This document shows positions 31,055 to 39,461 of a DNA stretch of 53,501 nt, piece after piece. Numbering within the stretch: position 1 is the first letter of the stretch; each line of letters begins with the position of its first letter. The position numbers and the translations under genes were made by a program. The notes beneath the pieces are model-generated. The model was not told the DNA's origin, did not search any database, and saw only the letters and a list, made by a program, of their open reading frames with translations. This stretch comes from Prolixibacteraceae bacterium (GTDB taxonomy: Bacteria; Bacteroidota; Bacteroidia; Bacteroidales; Prolixibacteraceae), in assembly GCA_003537645.1 (NCBI GenBank), contig DPRM01000033.1, forward strand, positions 1 to 53,501, given 5' to 3'.

Positions 31055-31992
31055 AATATTTCAAGTCTCAGTTTATTTACATTTTCCAAAATCAGGTTTT
31101 CCGATATGTAATCGTAACTCATTTCGTAATGCTGTTTTAAATCGGCATTATACATTTCGGCAAACTTTGAAACGAATTCCTCACGGTTGCTGTAATTGAC
31201 TATCCCGGGCTTTTGCCATTCTTCCCAATCCGGAGCCAGGCAAACAGTACCGGCCATTGTAGCCTCAATCCATGCTATATTGCTTCGCCCCCGGTTAAAC
31301 TCATTGTCGATTAAGCACACGAATGAAAACTTTGGAGAAATCTTTTTGTAATGTTCCAGATAGTTATACATTTCCATTTCAGGAAGCATTGTATAAGCAT
31401 TCAGGAAAAAGGGATTTAACCCTTGAAATTTGATTTTAATTCCTTGGTTAATTACTTCCTGCAATTCGTTTGCATAATGCATCACATTGGGAAAATGCAA
31501 ATGACTTCCACGCCAAAACACACCGCCTGAATTATCGTACTTGCATTTATTAAGAAGCATCGAAGGTATCGCGTTCGGAATTACTCGGATATTGCTGTTA
31601 AACTGCGAATAAACACTATGTAAAGCATTTGTAGTTACAGTGATAATATCAGCCATTCCCGCAAGCTTAATCACATTGTCACGGTATGATTGAAGCTGTA
31701 AAACAAAGAAATGGTAAACAGGTATGTTCAAATAATCATCATCCCAATCTATCCACAACCTTTTGCCCATCATTTTTAAATAAATGGCTGAATTAACCGC
31801 TTCCGTTGTTAATGGCCTTTGCATGTAAACCAGGTCATAAAGGGCAAAAATGCTCCAGTCGGGTTTTAATTCGTCCCAATTCAGTATATCGATAACAGCC
31901 TTTGATTTTTGTGCAAGATCACTAACTATCCCTGCGCCCCTGTAAAATGAAGTTGCGTCCTGCTTGTTTTCGGTAAGAAGTAGTATTCTCAT
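31051..31992 (-). CDS. GT4-like glycosyltransferase within the tail module
   Basis: A 313-aa protein with a GT-B fold layout: N-terminal Rossmann-like start (MRILLLTENKQDATSFYRG), a middle DWDDDYLN/DIITVTTNAL segment, NAIP after it, and the C-terminal nucleotide-sugar part (NIAWIEATMAGTVCLAP-like, with the conserved glutamate E-ATMAG). These are features of family 4-type glycosyltransferases. It is located between the major tail protein and the tail chaperone, follows a terminator and is coupled by ATGA to the chaperone. It may glycosylate virion or host surface; a tail target is suggested only by position. Confidence 0.78.
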   Translation of the reverse strand: MRILLLTENKQDATSFYRGAGIVSDLAQKSKAVIDILNWDELKPDWSIFALYDLVYMQRPLTTEAVNSAIYLKMMGKRLWIDWDDDYLNIPVYHFFVLQLQSYRDNVIKLAGMADIITVTTNALHSVYSQFNSNIRVIPNAIPSMLLNKCKYDNSGGVFWRGSHLHFPNVMHYANELQEVINQGIKIKFQGLNPFFLNAYTMLPEMEMYNYLEHYKKISPKFSFVCLIDNEFNRGRSNIAWIEATMAGTVCLAPDWEEWQKPGIVNYSNREEFVSKFAEMYNADLKQHYEMSYDYISENLILENVNKLRLEIL

Positions 31993-32008
31993 TTAATTTT
32001 TTTAGAAA

Positions 32009-32040
32009 AAAAGACCGACCACTAATGCAACCGGCCTTTT
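32009..32040 (-). terminator. Terminator after the major tail protein gene
   Basis: AAAAGACCG (32009-32017) and CGGCCTTTT (32032-32040) pair with one mismatch around a 14-nt loop, and T-runs lie on both sides. It follows the major tail protein gene in the leftward direction and would reduce reading into the glycosyltransferase and tape measure genes, a common way of giving high tail-tube expression. Confidence 0.72.
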
Positions 32041-32064
32041 TATGATTGATTCAAGACAACCTGA

Positions 32065-32598
32065 TTAAGATGGGTTTGGTAATGAAAGCATGTAAGGTGA
32101 AGTTCCTGTTCCCGGGTCAAGTGCTTTCGCAGTAACTTCAAGTTCAAGCAAACTTTCTGCTGATACACCACCGTCAAACCTTCCTAAAACAGAAGCTTTG
32201 TAAACGTTAATTACAACGTTGTTGGTAGTGGTAACTTCAAGAGCAAGCTCCATTGCTACAACCGAAGTCGGGCCGGCATATGTTACCATTGCTGCTGAAC
32301 CCGCTCCTGACGTTCCTGATGCTCCACCTTTTACAACTGCAACCAGTGCAGGTGTAAGATCGTAAGCTCTCCATTTTCCAGTTAAAGCACCTGCATCGGT
32401 TACAATTTCTTTCACCGGCGAGCTGGCTTCTTCAACCTTAAATTCCTTTTTCTGAGCTTCATCTTCAGATAAAGTAAACGAACCCCTTACGGTCTGAGCC
32501 CACGCTGTCATTGCCGAAGCAGCAGGCATAGTGCTTGAACCTGTTGGAGTTCCAAATTTTACGGATTTAATCCCGTACACATATTTTTCTTGTGCCAT
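32065..32598 (-). CDS. Major tail (tube) protein
   Basis: A 177-aa protein with beta-rich, alanine/threonine/serine-rich composition (KSVKFGTPTGSSTMPAASA, VVAMELALEVTTTNN). Size, position between tail terminator and chaperones, and the terminator right after the gene indicate the tube protein. The opening YVYGIKSVKFG is seen in tail proteins of related phages. Confidence 0.75.
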   Translation of the reverse strand: MAQEKYVYGIKSVKFGTPTGSSTMPAASAMTAWAQTVRGSFTLSEDEAQKKEFKVEEASSPVKEIVTDAGALTGKWRAYDLTPALVAVVKGGASGTSGAGSAAMVTYAGPTSVVAMELALEVTTTNNVVINVYKASVLGRFDGGVSAESLLELEVTAKALDPGTGTSPYMLSLPNPS

Positions 32599-32604
32599 AA
32601 TGAT

Positions 32605-32982
32605 TTATGTATTAATAATTTTTACTGATAACCTGATATTCGAGTAATGTTCTTCAAGTTGTGATTCCCTGTGATATTCCTGCATTTCAAAATCAATAAT
32701 AATCCCTATTGCGGGTACATCTTCCAGTAAAGCCATAAGGGCGTTGGTTCCCTCCTGCAACGTAACCATATCAGCCATTCCAGGCGAAAGGTCTTTAACA
32801 TGATAATTCACATTCACATAGCATTTCTGCAAAACTCCGGCGCTGATTGGCAATGTGTTTAACACGATATATTCAGCATCTTTCTTTTTCGATGGTTTTG
32901 TAAGCTTGTAAACCGGGGTTTCAATTGCTGAACCCGATATCAGCCTGTAAATTTCATCTATTGCGAAATCTGTTGTTTTCAT
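32605..32982 (-). CDS. Tail completion/terminator protein, 125 aa
   Basis: A small alpha/beta protein (TDFAIDEIYRLISGSAIETP, AEYIVLNTLPIS) whose place between the neck protein and the tube protein matches tail terminator proteins (gpU/gp17-like). Overlaps the upstream gene by 4 bp. Family identity is by order more than by motif. Confidence 0.62.
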   Translation of the reverse strand: MKTTDFAIDEIYRLISGSAIETPVYKLTKPSKKKDAEYIVLNTLPISAGVLQKCYVNVNYHVKDLSPGMADMVTLQEGTNALMALLEDVPAIGIIIDFEMQEYHRESQLEEHYSNIRLSVKIINT

Positions 32983-33557
32983 TTCAATTCTGAACTTATG
33001 AAACCATAACCAATATCTCCAACATCAAAACCTGCGTCAACTCCTTTTTTGTTCAACCTGTCTTTAAACTTCAAAAGCGATGGCTCAATTCCTTCAATTG
33101 CAACTACTGATTGTGCCGAGATAACATTGTAACCTTTCGATTCAACATAACTTGCATAATCCATGCCTGCCACTCCAACCAATTGATAACCGCTTTTTAC
33201 TTTTACAAACTCCAAAGCTTGCCTTCCTGCTGCAATCCCTTCCGCTGTTCCGCTAAATTCGTCCATCACGATTTTTCCATCGTTCAAAACAAAATAGCCT
33301 ATTGAGCTTCTAAGGTTTCCTGTTTGGTCAAGATAATCTCCCCATTTGGGTTGAGTTCTGCCTTTTTCAATCTCTTTTGCAGTAAGGATTCTTTGTTCCC
33401 AATCACCGCTTATTTTAAGAGCTTCGCGAGCATCAGTTACAAACTTTTCACCTGCGTATTGCAAAATCCTGATGATTCCACGCTCAATTGTCTGTAACCC
33501 TTTTCTGGTTTCCCTGAGAACTTCCTGCTGCTGTGAAAATCGTGGAGTTATACCCAT
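32979..33557 (-). CDS. HK97 gp10-like tail/neck protein, 192 aa
   Basis: The layout with a long N-terminal helix (RETRKGLQTIERGIIRILQ), the loop DQTGNLRSSIGYFVL and MDYASYVESKGYNVI matches the gp10-type tail-completion family (T.NL..SI...; YA.YVE.G). Overlaps the neighbouring genes by 4 and 10 bp. Confidence 0.74.
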   Translation of the reverse strand: MGITPRFSQQQEVLRETRKGLQTIERGIIRILQYAGEKFVTDAREALKISGDWEQRILTAKEIEKGRTQPKWGDYLDQTGNLRSSIGYFVLNDGKIVMDEFSGTAEGIAAGRQALEFVKVKSGYQLVGVAGMDYASYVESKGYNVISAQSVVAIEGIEPSLLKFKDRLNKKGVDAGFDVGDIGYGFISSELK

Positions 33558-33868
33558 AGCCGTGAATTGAATTGCCCGTTTGACTGTTGTTTCAAAGAAC
33601 CTGTATAAATGCTTCCATCCGCTTTTGTAAGCGTTACTTCATCGCCAACCTCAAAGAATTCACTTGTTTTCGGCATGTAAACAATCCATTTGTAACTGAC
33701 TGTTTGCCCGTCTGTGCCTGCTAATATTGGGTTACTTCCAGCAACTTCAGCCCGGCATTCGCTTGTAAAAGCGTTAGCGGCATCGTCTGCTTCGAAGTTT
33801 CCGTTTTCATCCTGAGCAAACTCAGGTTTTGGCGAAATCACAATAATATCAGGATATTGACCTACCAT
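33548..33868 (-). CDS. Head closure protein, 106 aa
   Basis: A small beta-barrel-like protein (WIVYMPKTSEFFEVGDEVTLT, ADGSIYTGSLKQQSNG). Its place between the connector and gp10-like genes is that of head-closure (stopper) proteins such as SPP1 gp16. Overlaps both neighbours by a few bases. Confidence 0.6.
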   Translation of the reverse strand: MVGQYPDIIVISPKPEFAQDENGNFEADDAANAFTSECRAEVAGSNPILAGTDGQTVSYKWIVYMPKTSEFFEVGDEVTLTKADGSIYTGSLKQQSNGQFNSRLWV

Positions 33869-34176
33869 GGACTTATAAATTTAGCTGTTGGTGTTGTCGG
33901 ATCGGAAACACCCCATTTAGAGAAAATACCTGAAGCAATATCCTTAAGCGTTTTTTTATCTGAAATTGACAAACTGTAACCGCCCTCCGAAATATTTGGC
34001 GTTGTAATCATCCAATAAATCAGGTCCGCTGTTGCAAGCTCAAACTCTCTGCTGTTTAAAATCGCTTGAGTAGCTTCGCTTGTTCCGGATAAACCTCGTT
34101 TTATCAAAGTCATATTAGCCCTGTTATCCGAAATCGGGTAACCAATCGCTTCTTTTATTGCTTCAAGTATTGTCAT
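33862..34176 (-). CDS. Head-tail connector protein, 104 aa
   Basis: An all-helical protein (ILEAIKEAIGYPISDNRA, AILNSREFELATADLIYWM) right after the capsid gene, as for gp6/gp15-type adaptor proteins that sit below the portal. Assignment by gene order and helical composition. Confidence 0.65.
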   Translation of the reverse strand: MTILEAIKEAIGYPISDNRANMTLIKRGLSGTSEATQAILNSREFELATADLIYWMITTPNISEGGYSLSISDKKTLKDIASGIFSKWGVSDPTTPTAKFISPW

Positions 34177-34196
34177 TACTCAAATATTTTTAATTG

Positions 34197-35279
34197 TTAC
34201 ACAGCCCATGTACTGGTATGACCAGTGTACAGGTTGAAACATTTATCGATTGTTGGCCAGCTTGGGAATGAATTTGATTCACCTTTTGTAATCACTTTTA
34301 CAGGGTTCCATTCTTTCTGAATTGAGATAAGAACGTTGCCTTTTTTCATCTGCATTACATTTTCAGGTTTTTCAATTTCCTCTGCAATCGGGCCTGAGTA
34401 CATACTTCCGAGAGTAGTAGTCGGTACGAAAACAACGTGACCGGCTTTAAACGGGTTGACTGCTGTTCTGACCCCGGATGCATTTTCGATATCAATCGAA
34501 GTATCAATCAAAGATGCTTCTGGTAAACGAAGCGAGCGGAGAACAGTGTTTAAAACTCCAAGAGTTTCAACTCCTAAACCGGCGCTTTGACCAACCAATA
34601 ATGATTTTGCATAAGTGATAAACTCAGTTGATGCAATGATCAAATCAAAATCATCAGGATGCAACAGCATTTTTGAAAATGCTATACCCTTTGAACGGGC
34701 TGCTTTAATAACTTTTTTAAAGTCAGCAATCGGTGTCATTGTGGCTGCGTTGGCTGTTGACCAAACCACTGCAACAGTTTGTTTGTTGGCAGTTGGCATT
34801 CCAAAATCAACAGCAGTTTCATTGATAATCCCAAGCGGGTTATTTGCTGTCGAAAGCGTGATCTGAGCCTGAGAAATAGCCTGCAAAGCCAGCCATTCCA
34901 TACGAGCCTGGGCAGCATCGTAAACAAAATCGATATCATTGAAATAATCTTCCAGAACAGCATCGTTTCCGCGTAAAGCACGTGTGATTGCGTGTTCAAG
35001 AATTTCTTTTTCTGATTTGGTGCGCGTAAGCGCAATCTTCGGAATATCGAAGTACTGAGTACGGATTGCCTTACGGCTTGCTTCGGGTGCTTTGGCATCG
35101 TATGATATCACAAAAGCTGCCACCCGGTTACCCATATCGCCAATTATGGTTTTGGCATCAAGGCTGTTTACCGGTTTAACCGGGAACAGAGTTGGCCAAT
35201 ATAACGCCTCATATTGACGTGCATTCAGGTACGATTCTAAACCGGCCTGAGAAAATCCTGCTATAATCGGTGTTTTCAT
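34197..35279 (-). CDS. Major capsid protein (gpE-like)
   Basis: A 360-aa protein with features of the major capsid E family: LYWPTLFPVKPVNSLDAKTI, the segment PKIALTRTKSEKEIL with D-I-D-F-V-Y-D, and the later FDLIIASTEF. The position after scaffold and decoration genes and before the connector is standard. Forms the HK97-fold shell. Confidence 0.85.
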   Translation of the reverse strand: MKTPIIAGFSQAGLESYLNARQYEALYWPTLFPVKPVNSLDAKTIIGDMGNRVAAFVISYDAKAPEASRKAIRTQYFDIPKIALTRTKSEKEILEHAITRALRGNDAVLEDYFNDIDFVYDAAQARMEWLALQAISQAQITLSTANNPLGIINETAVDFGMPTANKQTVAVVWSTANAATMTPIADFKKVIKAARSKGIAFSKMLLHPDDFDLIIASTEFITYAKSLLVGQSAGLGVETLGVLNTVLRSLRLPEASLIDTSIDIENASGVRTAVNPFKAGHVVFVPTTTLGSMYSGPIAEEIEKPENVMQMKKGNVLISIQKEWNPVKVITKGESNSFPSWPTIDKCFNLYTGHTSTWAV

Positions 35280-35284
35280 TTTGA

Positions 35285-36172
35285 TTAAGCGTTAAAAGTT
35301 ATACCTGAAAGAGTCGCCTTCATAAGCGGAGATACAGGGTAAGGGAGTGCGCTTTCACGAACTGCACCCTTCAAAACCACTGAACAGTCAGCGTTTGCAC
35401 CTTCCACATTTACAGTAGATTTTACAAGACCATTGGCCTCATACTTGTAAGGATTGTTGACTGCCATAACTCCGGTTGCAGGAGTAACCCCACTGCCTGC
35501 AAGTTCATCACCTGTTACCACAAAAGCGCTGAAATCGAAAGCTGGAGTAACCAAAGCCCGAATAGCAGCCTGAACTTCAACTGCAGGAGTATTTTTACTT
35601 GCAGTTGTTGAGGCTAAAGCTATTGTAAGTGTTTTGCCTGCAAAAGAACATGCAAGGTTATCATCACCAGCAGCGGCAATTGAAACGATAATACCAGCGG
35701 CTTTGCCTGAAGGATCATTTACCGTAATCGTTTTGCCTGATGCGATTGTAACAGTTACTGCAGCATGTGTTCCGGCAACTTTACCGGTTGCAGATTCAAC
35801 TATAACTGTACCTTCAGCGTAATTCACAAAAGTAGTTGCAGGGACTATGATGTCGTAGGCTGCGTTGGAAGTGTCAATACTTGTGATTGCACAAACCACA
35901 TATCCATCAGTGATTACATCAGCTGCGGCAAAAAGGTGACCTTTTGCAACGCGAACGGCATCACCGGAAGCAGAATCAGCTACACACACGGCAGTCTTTA
36001 TCAGCTCTGCCACGCGGGTAGTTTTGTTGACATTCACCGGAGCGCCTGCACCCACATACAGCAACGTTGCCGGTATGCGTGTTTTATCAAGGCTTAAACC
36101 TCCGGGAATATCTTCGAGAACGCTGTCGAAAACAACATTCCGACCCCCAAAAGAATCTTGTGTAATATTCAT
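35285..36172 (-). CDS. Head decoration/fibre-like protein, 295 aa
   Basis: The first 110 residues form a gpD-like module (VFDSVLEDIPGGLSLD, LLYVGAGAPVN). The middle (about 115-215) is an alanine/valine/threonine-rich beta domain (VTVTIASGKTITVNDPSGK) of Ig-like character. The C-terminal 60 residues resume the first fold. It lies between scaffold and capsid genes, hence a capsid decoration protein carrying an inserted beta domain. The insertion may bind carbohydrate; this is speculative. Confidence 0.68.
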   Translation of the reverse strand: MNITQDSFGGRNVVFDSVLEDIPGGLSLDKTRIPATLLYVGAGAPVNVNKTTRVAELIKTAVCVADSASGDAVRVAKGHLFAAADVITDGYVVCAITSIDTSNAAYDIIVPATTFVNYAEGTVIVESATGKVAGTHAAVTVTIASGKTITVNDPSGKAAGIIVSIAAAGDDNLACSFAGKTLTIALASTTASKNTPAVEVQAAIRALVTPAFDFSAFVVTGDELAGSGVTPATGVMAVNNPYKYEANGLVKSTVNVEGANADCSVVLKGAVRESALPYPVSPLMKATLSGITFNA

Positions 36173-36196
36173 TTTTAATAAATTTTGTTAAACATT

Positions 36197-36868
36197 TTAA
36201 ATCTCTTTTCCCTTCACTCCGTCAGAAGCATTGGCATTGCGCTTTTCGGCAAGTGATTTGCCTAAAGTTGCGCCTTCCTTTGATGCTCCGTCTGTTGATT
36301 TAGGGATGTCAATCATTACACCTTGATTAACCATTTCCTGTCTGAACCCGGTATAATCGGTTTCAATTTCGGTTGCAATGGCTGTCAATTGCTCATCAGA
36401 TTCAATCGCCAGGTTACGTTTTGCGTAATAAACTTCCGGCACTCCTTTTTCTTTAAGGGTTGCTTTCAGCTTCGACAAATAACCTGATTGAGTTTCCTTT
36501 TTCTCAAATCCTTCGATCTTCAACTTTAAAGCGGCGGCTTCGGCATCCTGTTTTTCACGGTATGCCTTAAACCATGCAGGTTCATTCGGGTCAGCTGCGG
36601 GAGGATCGTTTTTCGGTGGATCTGTTTTAGGAACTTTCTTTTCCAGTTCTTCATACTTTCTTTGTAGTTCCGTTTTTTCGGTTCTTACCCTGTCAATATC
36701 GCCCTGGATTGATTTCAGAATAGGCTCGACCCCGGCAATAGCGGTTTCGATTTGGCTTTCTTCTGTGACGGTTTTTGAGAGAAATTCGGCAACCCCGTCA
36801 AAAGCCTTGTCCCCAAACCCCAAATGTTTGTATTTGGTTTTCAGGGAAGCAATCAACTTTTCTTTCAT
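36197..36868 (-). CDS. Capsid scaffolding protein
   Basis: A 223-aa highly charged protein with a central coiled coil (IQGDIDRVRTEKTELQRKYE), a proline-rich linker (KTDPPKNDPPAADPNEP) and a C-terminal basic helical part. This composition and its position right upstream of the capsid genes are typical of scaffolds. A terminator precedes the gene and a promoter-like element (36889-36904) lies before it. Confidence 0.8.
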   Translation of the reverse strand: MKEKLIASLKTKYKHLGFGDKAFDGVAEFLSKTVTEESQIETAIAGVEPILKSIQGDIDRVRTEKTELQRKYEELEKKVPKTDPPKNDPPAADPNEPAWFKAYREKQDAEAAALKLKIEGFEKKETQSGYLSKLKATLKEKGVPEVYYAKRNLAIESDEQLTAIATEIETDYTGFRQEMVNQGVMIDIPKSTDGASKEGATLGKSLAEKRNANASDGVKGKEI

Positions 36869-36888
36869 GTGTAATAATTTTTTAGTTA

Positions 36889-36904
36889 TTACACTTAAAA
36901 TATA
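36889..36904 (-). promoter_or_regulatory. Candidate late promoter motif upstream of scaffold
   Basis: On the minus strand TATATTTTAAGTGTAA, identical over 16 bp to the sequence upstream of the portal gene at 41003-41018. It lies 20 bp upstream of the scaffold start and downstream of a terminator. A -33 TTTG is not present, so a phage-specific regulator or sigma-like factor may be involved. Confidence 0.5.
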
Positions 36905-36937
36905 AACGGGGATTTATTTTTTCATTGGCATAAAAAA

Positions 36938-36963
36938 ACCGGGAACCTGTTAAGGAACCCGGT
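36938..36963 (-). terminator. Terminator after the portal/morphogenesis block
   Basis: ACCGGG (36938-36943) and CCCGGT (36958-36963) form a stem with an additional inner CC-GG pair; on the minus strand seven T follow. It ends transcription from 38-43 kb and separates it from the scaffold/capsid unit. Confidence 0.78.
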
Positions 36964-36994
36964 TGGGAAAATTTTTAGTTGAGAACGTTAAAGT

Positions 36995-37228
36995 TTACTT
37001 TTCAGTTAATATTTCTACACTACCCTTAACCACTTTATTAGGTATAGGATTAGGATTATATTTATCTTTCATGGTTGTTTGTACATGTTCGGCACGGCAC
37101 AAAGCTTTAAACACAACTTGCTCATTTTTGTAAATAGAATTATGAATAAGCTCCTCCCTATCATACAGTGTAAACTCAAAAGCGTTGCTGTCAGGTATAA
37201 ATTTTAATTCAAATGCTTTCATAGTCAA
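36995..37228 (-). CDS. Hypothetical protein, 77 aa
   Basis: ATGA overlap with the gene upstream. The protein is mixed alpha/beta (FELKFIPDSNAFEFTLYDR) with no recognised domain. It lies between head morphogenesis and scaffold genes and may be a non-structural accessory gene. Confidence 0.6.
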   Translation of the reverse strand: MTMKAFELKFIPDSNAFEFTLYDREELIHNSIYKNEQVVFKALCRAEHVQTTMKDKYNPNPIPNKVVKGSVEILTEK

Positions 37229-37638
37229 AGTTTTATTTCAAGTTCTTTTCCGGTTAATAATGGCCACCAATTTTGCAATGTATGAACAAACTCAGGCATC
37301 TTGATAAACACACATTGATCGAAATCTCCACAAACGTTTACGTCATTGAAATAAGCATTTTGCGCAATATCAAAATAAACCATTTGTCCTTCCAAATCTT
37401 TATGGGTATATGTGAGTTCCCCATCTTTAATAAGGCCACATTTTATACGCCATTCTTCGGTGAGTGGGATAGGTTCAAAATCATCAATTGGCCTGCCTGC
37501 GTTTCCGGTTTCACCATCGATAGTTAGTGTTTCTAAAAAGTATTCGTCATTATACTTTAAAATTTCTGAAACAATCACTGGTTGATCTGGTAGAACAAAT
37601 CCTACGATATTCCCTGTTCTTAAATCTCTTTCGTTCAT
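37225..37638 (-). CDS. Conserved Bacteroidota-phage hypothetical protein, 137 aa
   Basis: The pattern NERDLRTGNIVGF at the start, the central IPLTEEWRIKCGL and the terminal FVHTLQNWWPLLTGKELEI is a widespread but uncharacterised family in Bacteroidota and their phages (..R.GN.V.......LTEEWL.K.GF....H.LQN...ALTGEEL). The function is unknown. Coupled to the next gene by ATGA. Confidence 0.75.
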   Translation of the reverse strand: MNERDLRTGNIVGFVLPDQPVIVSEILKYNDEYFLETLTIDGETGNAGRPIDDFEPIPLTEEWRIKCGLIKDGELTYTHKDLEGQMVYFDIAQNAYFNDVNVCGDFDQCVFIKMPEFVHTLQNWWPLLTGKELEIKL

Positions 37639-38061
37639 TTATTTAAAGTTTACAGTTTGACCCACTCTTAATGATGATAATAATTGGTTATCGCCAATTG
37701 TGACTACAACGTCTGCATATTCGCCAATCAGATTAATTTTAAAACCATCGATATTGTTAATTATAAATTTACCTTTGGGTCGAATTTTGCTTTGATACAT
37801 GGCATTTAATAACCTTTCGGCATCCTTAATCATTTCCTGTTCGTTTTCATCTGCGATAAATGGTAATTCACTACCACTTTCAGACAAAACAGAAACAGCA
37901 ATACCGTTTTCCCTAAAATACATTTTGCACACAAATCCTGCGTGCTCTTTTTTTGTACTCGGAGCAACATAAATCTTGCCTCCGTCTTTTTCGATGATTT
38001 CACCTCCGAAAATCTCAACTAATCGTTCGGGAGTTACATTTTCATAAATAAATTCTTTCAT
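37639..38061 (-). CDS. Hypothetical protein, 140 aa
   Basis: ATG at 38059-38061 is preferred; the longer frame to 38157 would read through a structured repeat-like DNA. The protein is alpha/beta (VTPERLVEIFGGEIIEKDGG) with a C-terminal beta part (FKINLIGEYADVVVTIGDN). No known domain. It sits beside the uncharacterised 137-aa gene, apparently a two- or three-gene accessory insertion within the head module. Confidence 0.62.
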   Translation of the reverse strand: MKEFIYENVTPERLVEIFGGEIIEKDGGKIYVAPSTKKEHAGFVCKMYFRENGIAVSVLSESGSELPFIADENEQEMIKDAERLLNAMYQSKIRPKGKFIINNIDGFKINLIGEYADVVVTIGDNQLLSSLRVGQTVNFK

Positions 38062-38071
38062 TTTATTTTTT

Positions 38072-38171
38072 GCGATTAAATTACGCGATTGAAAAGGTGT
38101 GCGCCAGCCGTCAATCGCTTCCGGTTGTCTTCGGGTAGCTAATCCCGAATAAGGCACTTCGCTAAATTACG
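38072..38171. repeat. Structured element with 9-bp flanking direct repeats
   Basis: TAAATTACG at 38077-38085 and 38163-38171 flanks 77 bp that contain an 8-bp inverted repeat GCGATTGA/TCAATCGC (38085-38092/38111-38118) and TTCGGG/CCCGAA (38130-38135/38144-38149). It lies between the head morphogenesis gene and the 140-aa gene. A small inserted repeat element with a target duplication, or a structured leader RNA, are the two readings. Confidence 0.5.
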
Positions 38172-38173
38172 AA

Positions 38174-39196
38174 TTATTTTTCAAAGAACCCCTTATTCCC
38201 CTTCAACAAATACCCATCAACCGAAATCTTTTTATCATCAATCAACCCCTGTAAATACTTTCTACCATTGGCAGGTATATCTTCAACATATTTCACGTTT
38301 GAAAAGTCATCATCAACCAGCGAATCAATAAAGGCATCTTCATTCATCAAGATTGGCGTTGCTTTACAGATACAAAATGGATGGTTCCCGAGAAATACAT
38401 AAGTTTTTGGATAATCGCCTACCATTGCATCACAAATCGGACACGGGCCATAATTGTTAGTCGCACGGCTTACCCTGTACCCTGTAACGAACGGTAGTTT
38501 ATTCCAACGCTCATTGTCGGTAGCACGGTACATTTCGTTTGTGTTGGTGGCTGCAAGCCTGAGAGCATTTTTATAACTGGAACGATAAACACCTGTGCCG
38601 GGCTTATAGTCCTTCATTGGTTGCGAGGGTACCAGTTTGCCGGCTGCATTTCGTATCCTGTGGAATCGTCTGTCTGGGTCTTGTAGTAGCTGCCTTATAT
38701 CCTGACTGATTAAAGCTGCTGAACGGCCTGTTGATAACCCTGATTCAAGATAAAATTCAATGTTTTGCTTTGCACCATCGGCAATCTTCCAGACCCTTTC
38801 TGAAAGTGTTGTACCGTCAACCTTTCTTTTTAAAAATGATTTTAACGCTTCGGTATTTCTTGCATATAATCCATCTTTGACAACCTCCGACAAAGCAAGA
38901 TTCTTAATAAATCCATCAACCAGCTCATCGTTCTTTAAATGGCTTCTGTTCCAGGCATCGGTTGTGTAGCTTTCAATATTTGCAGTAAGTTTGGTTCTGA
39001 GGTTTTGCATTTCTTCTTCAAGTGCTTTCTGAACGCCCTGATTCCGGGACCACAAATCACCTGAAGGATAGTCATTCCATTGGGTCAATAAATTACCGGA
39101 CTTCTTGACAAAATCATCAAATATGAATTTCAAACTACCCTGCTGTTGAAGTAGTTTTTGGATATGCTGTAATTCGTGGAAATTAAGGTCTGGCAT
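38174..39196 (-). CDS. Phage head morphogenesis (SPP1 gp7-like) protein
   Basis: A 340-aa protein with a helical N-terminal 200 residues and the C-terminal family block: YRSSYKNALRLAATNTNEMYR, then VTGYRVSRATN and a metal-like C-P-I-C ... H-P-F-C-I-C site (CPICDAMVG, GNHPFCIC). Mu F/SPP1 gp7 proteins are minor head proteins ejected with or binding DNA. It follows the portal gene with one small gene between. Confidence 0.82.
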   Translation of the reverse strand: MPDLNFHELQHIQKLLQQQGSLKFIFDDFVKKSGNLLTQWNDYPSGDLWSRNQGVQKALEEEMQNLRTKLTANIESYTTDAWNRSHLKNDELVDGFIKNLALSEVVKDGLYARNTEALKSFLKRKVDGTTLSERVWKIADGAKQNIEFYLESGLSTGRSAALISQDIRQLLQDPDRRFHRIRNAAGKLVPSQPMKDYKPGTGVYRSSYKNALRLAATNTNEMYRATDNERWNKLPFVTGYRVSRATNNYGPCPICDAMVGDYPKTYVFLGNHPFCICKATPILMNEDAFIDSLVDDDFSNVKYVEDIPANGRKYLQGLIDDKKISVDGYLLKGNKGFFEK

Positions 39197-39396
39197 TAGA
39201 TAAAAACTTTTGATTCAGATAATTCAACTTCATCGCACCAAACATTATCCTCCGACCTTCTCCCAAAAGCAATTTCGTATTTAATCACATTCGAAACATA
39301 ATCATGATTAATATTGACAATTATTCCTTTATCGCTTTCCGGTGTTGCGTGAAAAACGTGTTGCCCTATTCTGTATTTCGGATTGTAAGCTGGCAT
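39196..39396 (-). CDS. Small SH3-like hypothetical protein, 66 aa
   Basis: A compact beta-rich protein (YRIGQHVFHATPESDKGIIV, YEIAFGRRSEDNVWCDEVEL) with the repeating pattern of an SH3/KOW-type barrel, a type widespread in Bacteroides phages. It shares one base with the head morphogenesis gene. Function unknown. Confidence 0.65.
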   Translation of the reverse strand: MPAYNPKYRIGQHVFHATPESDKGIIVNINHDYVSNVIKYEIAFGRRSEDNVWCDEVELSESKVFI

Positions 39397-39461
39397 AACT
39401 AATGATATTTAAACCCATTATTAAAATCTGTCACCGGACGAATAAAACCTTTAGGTTAATA

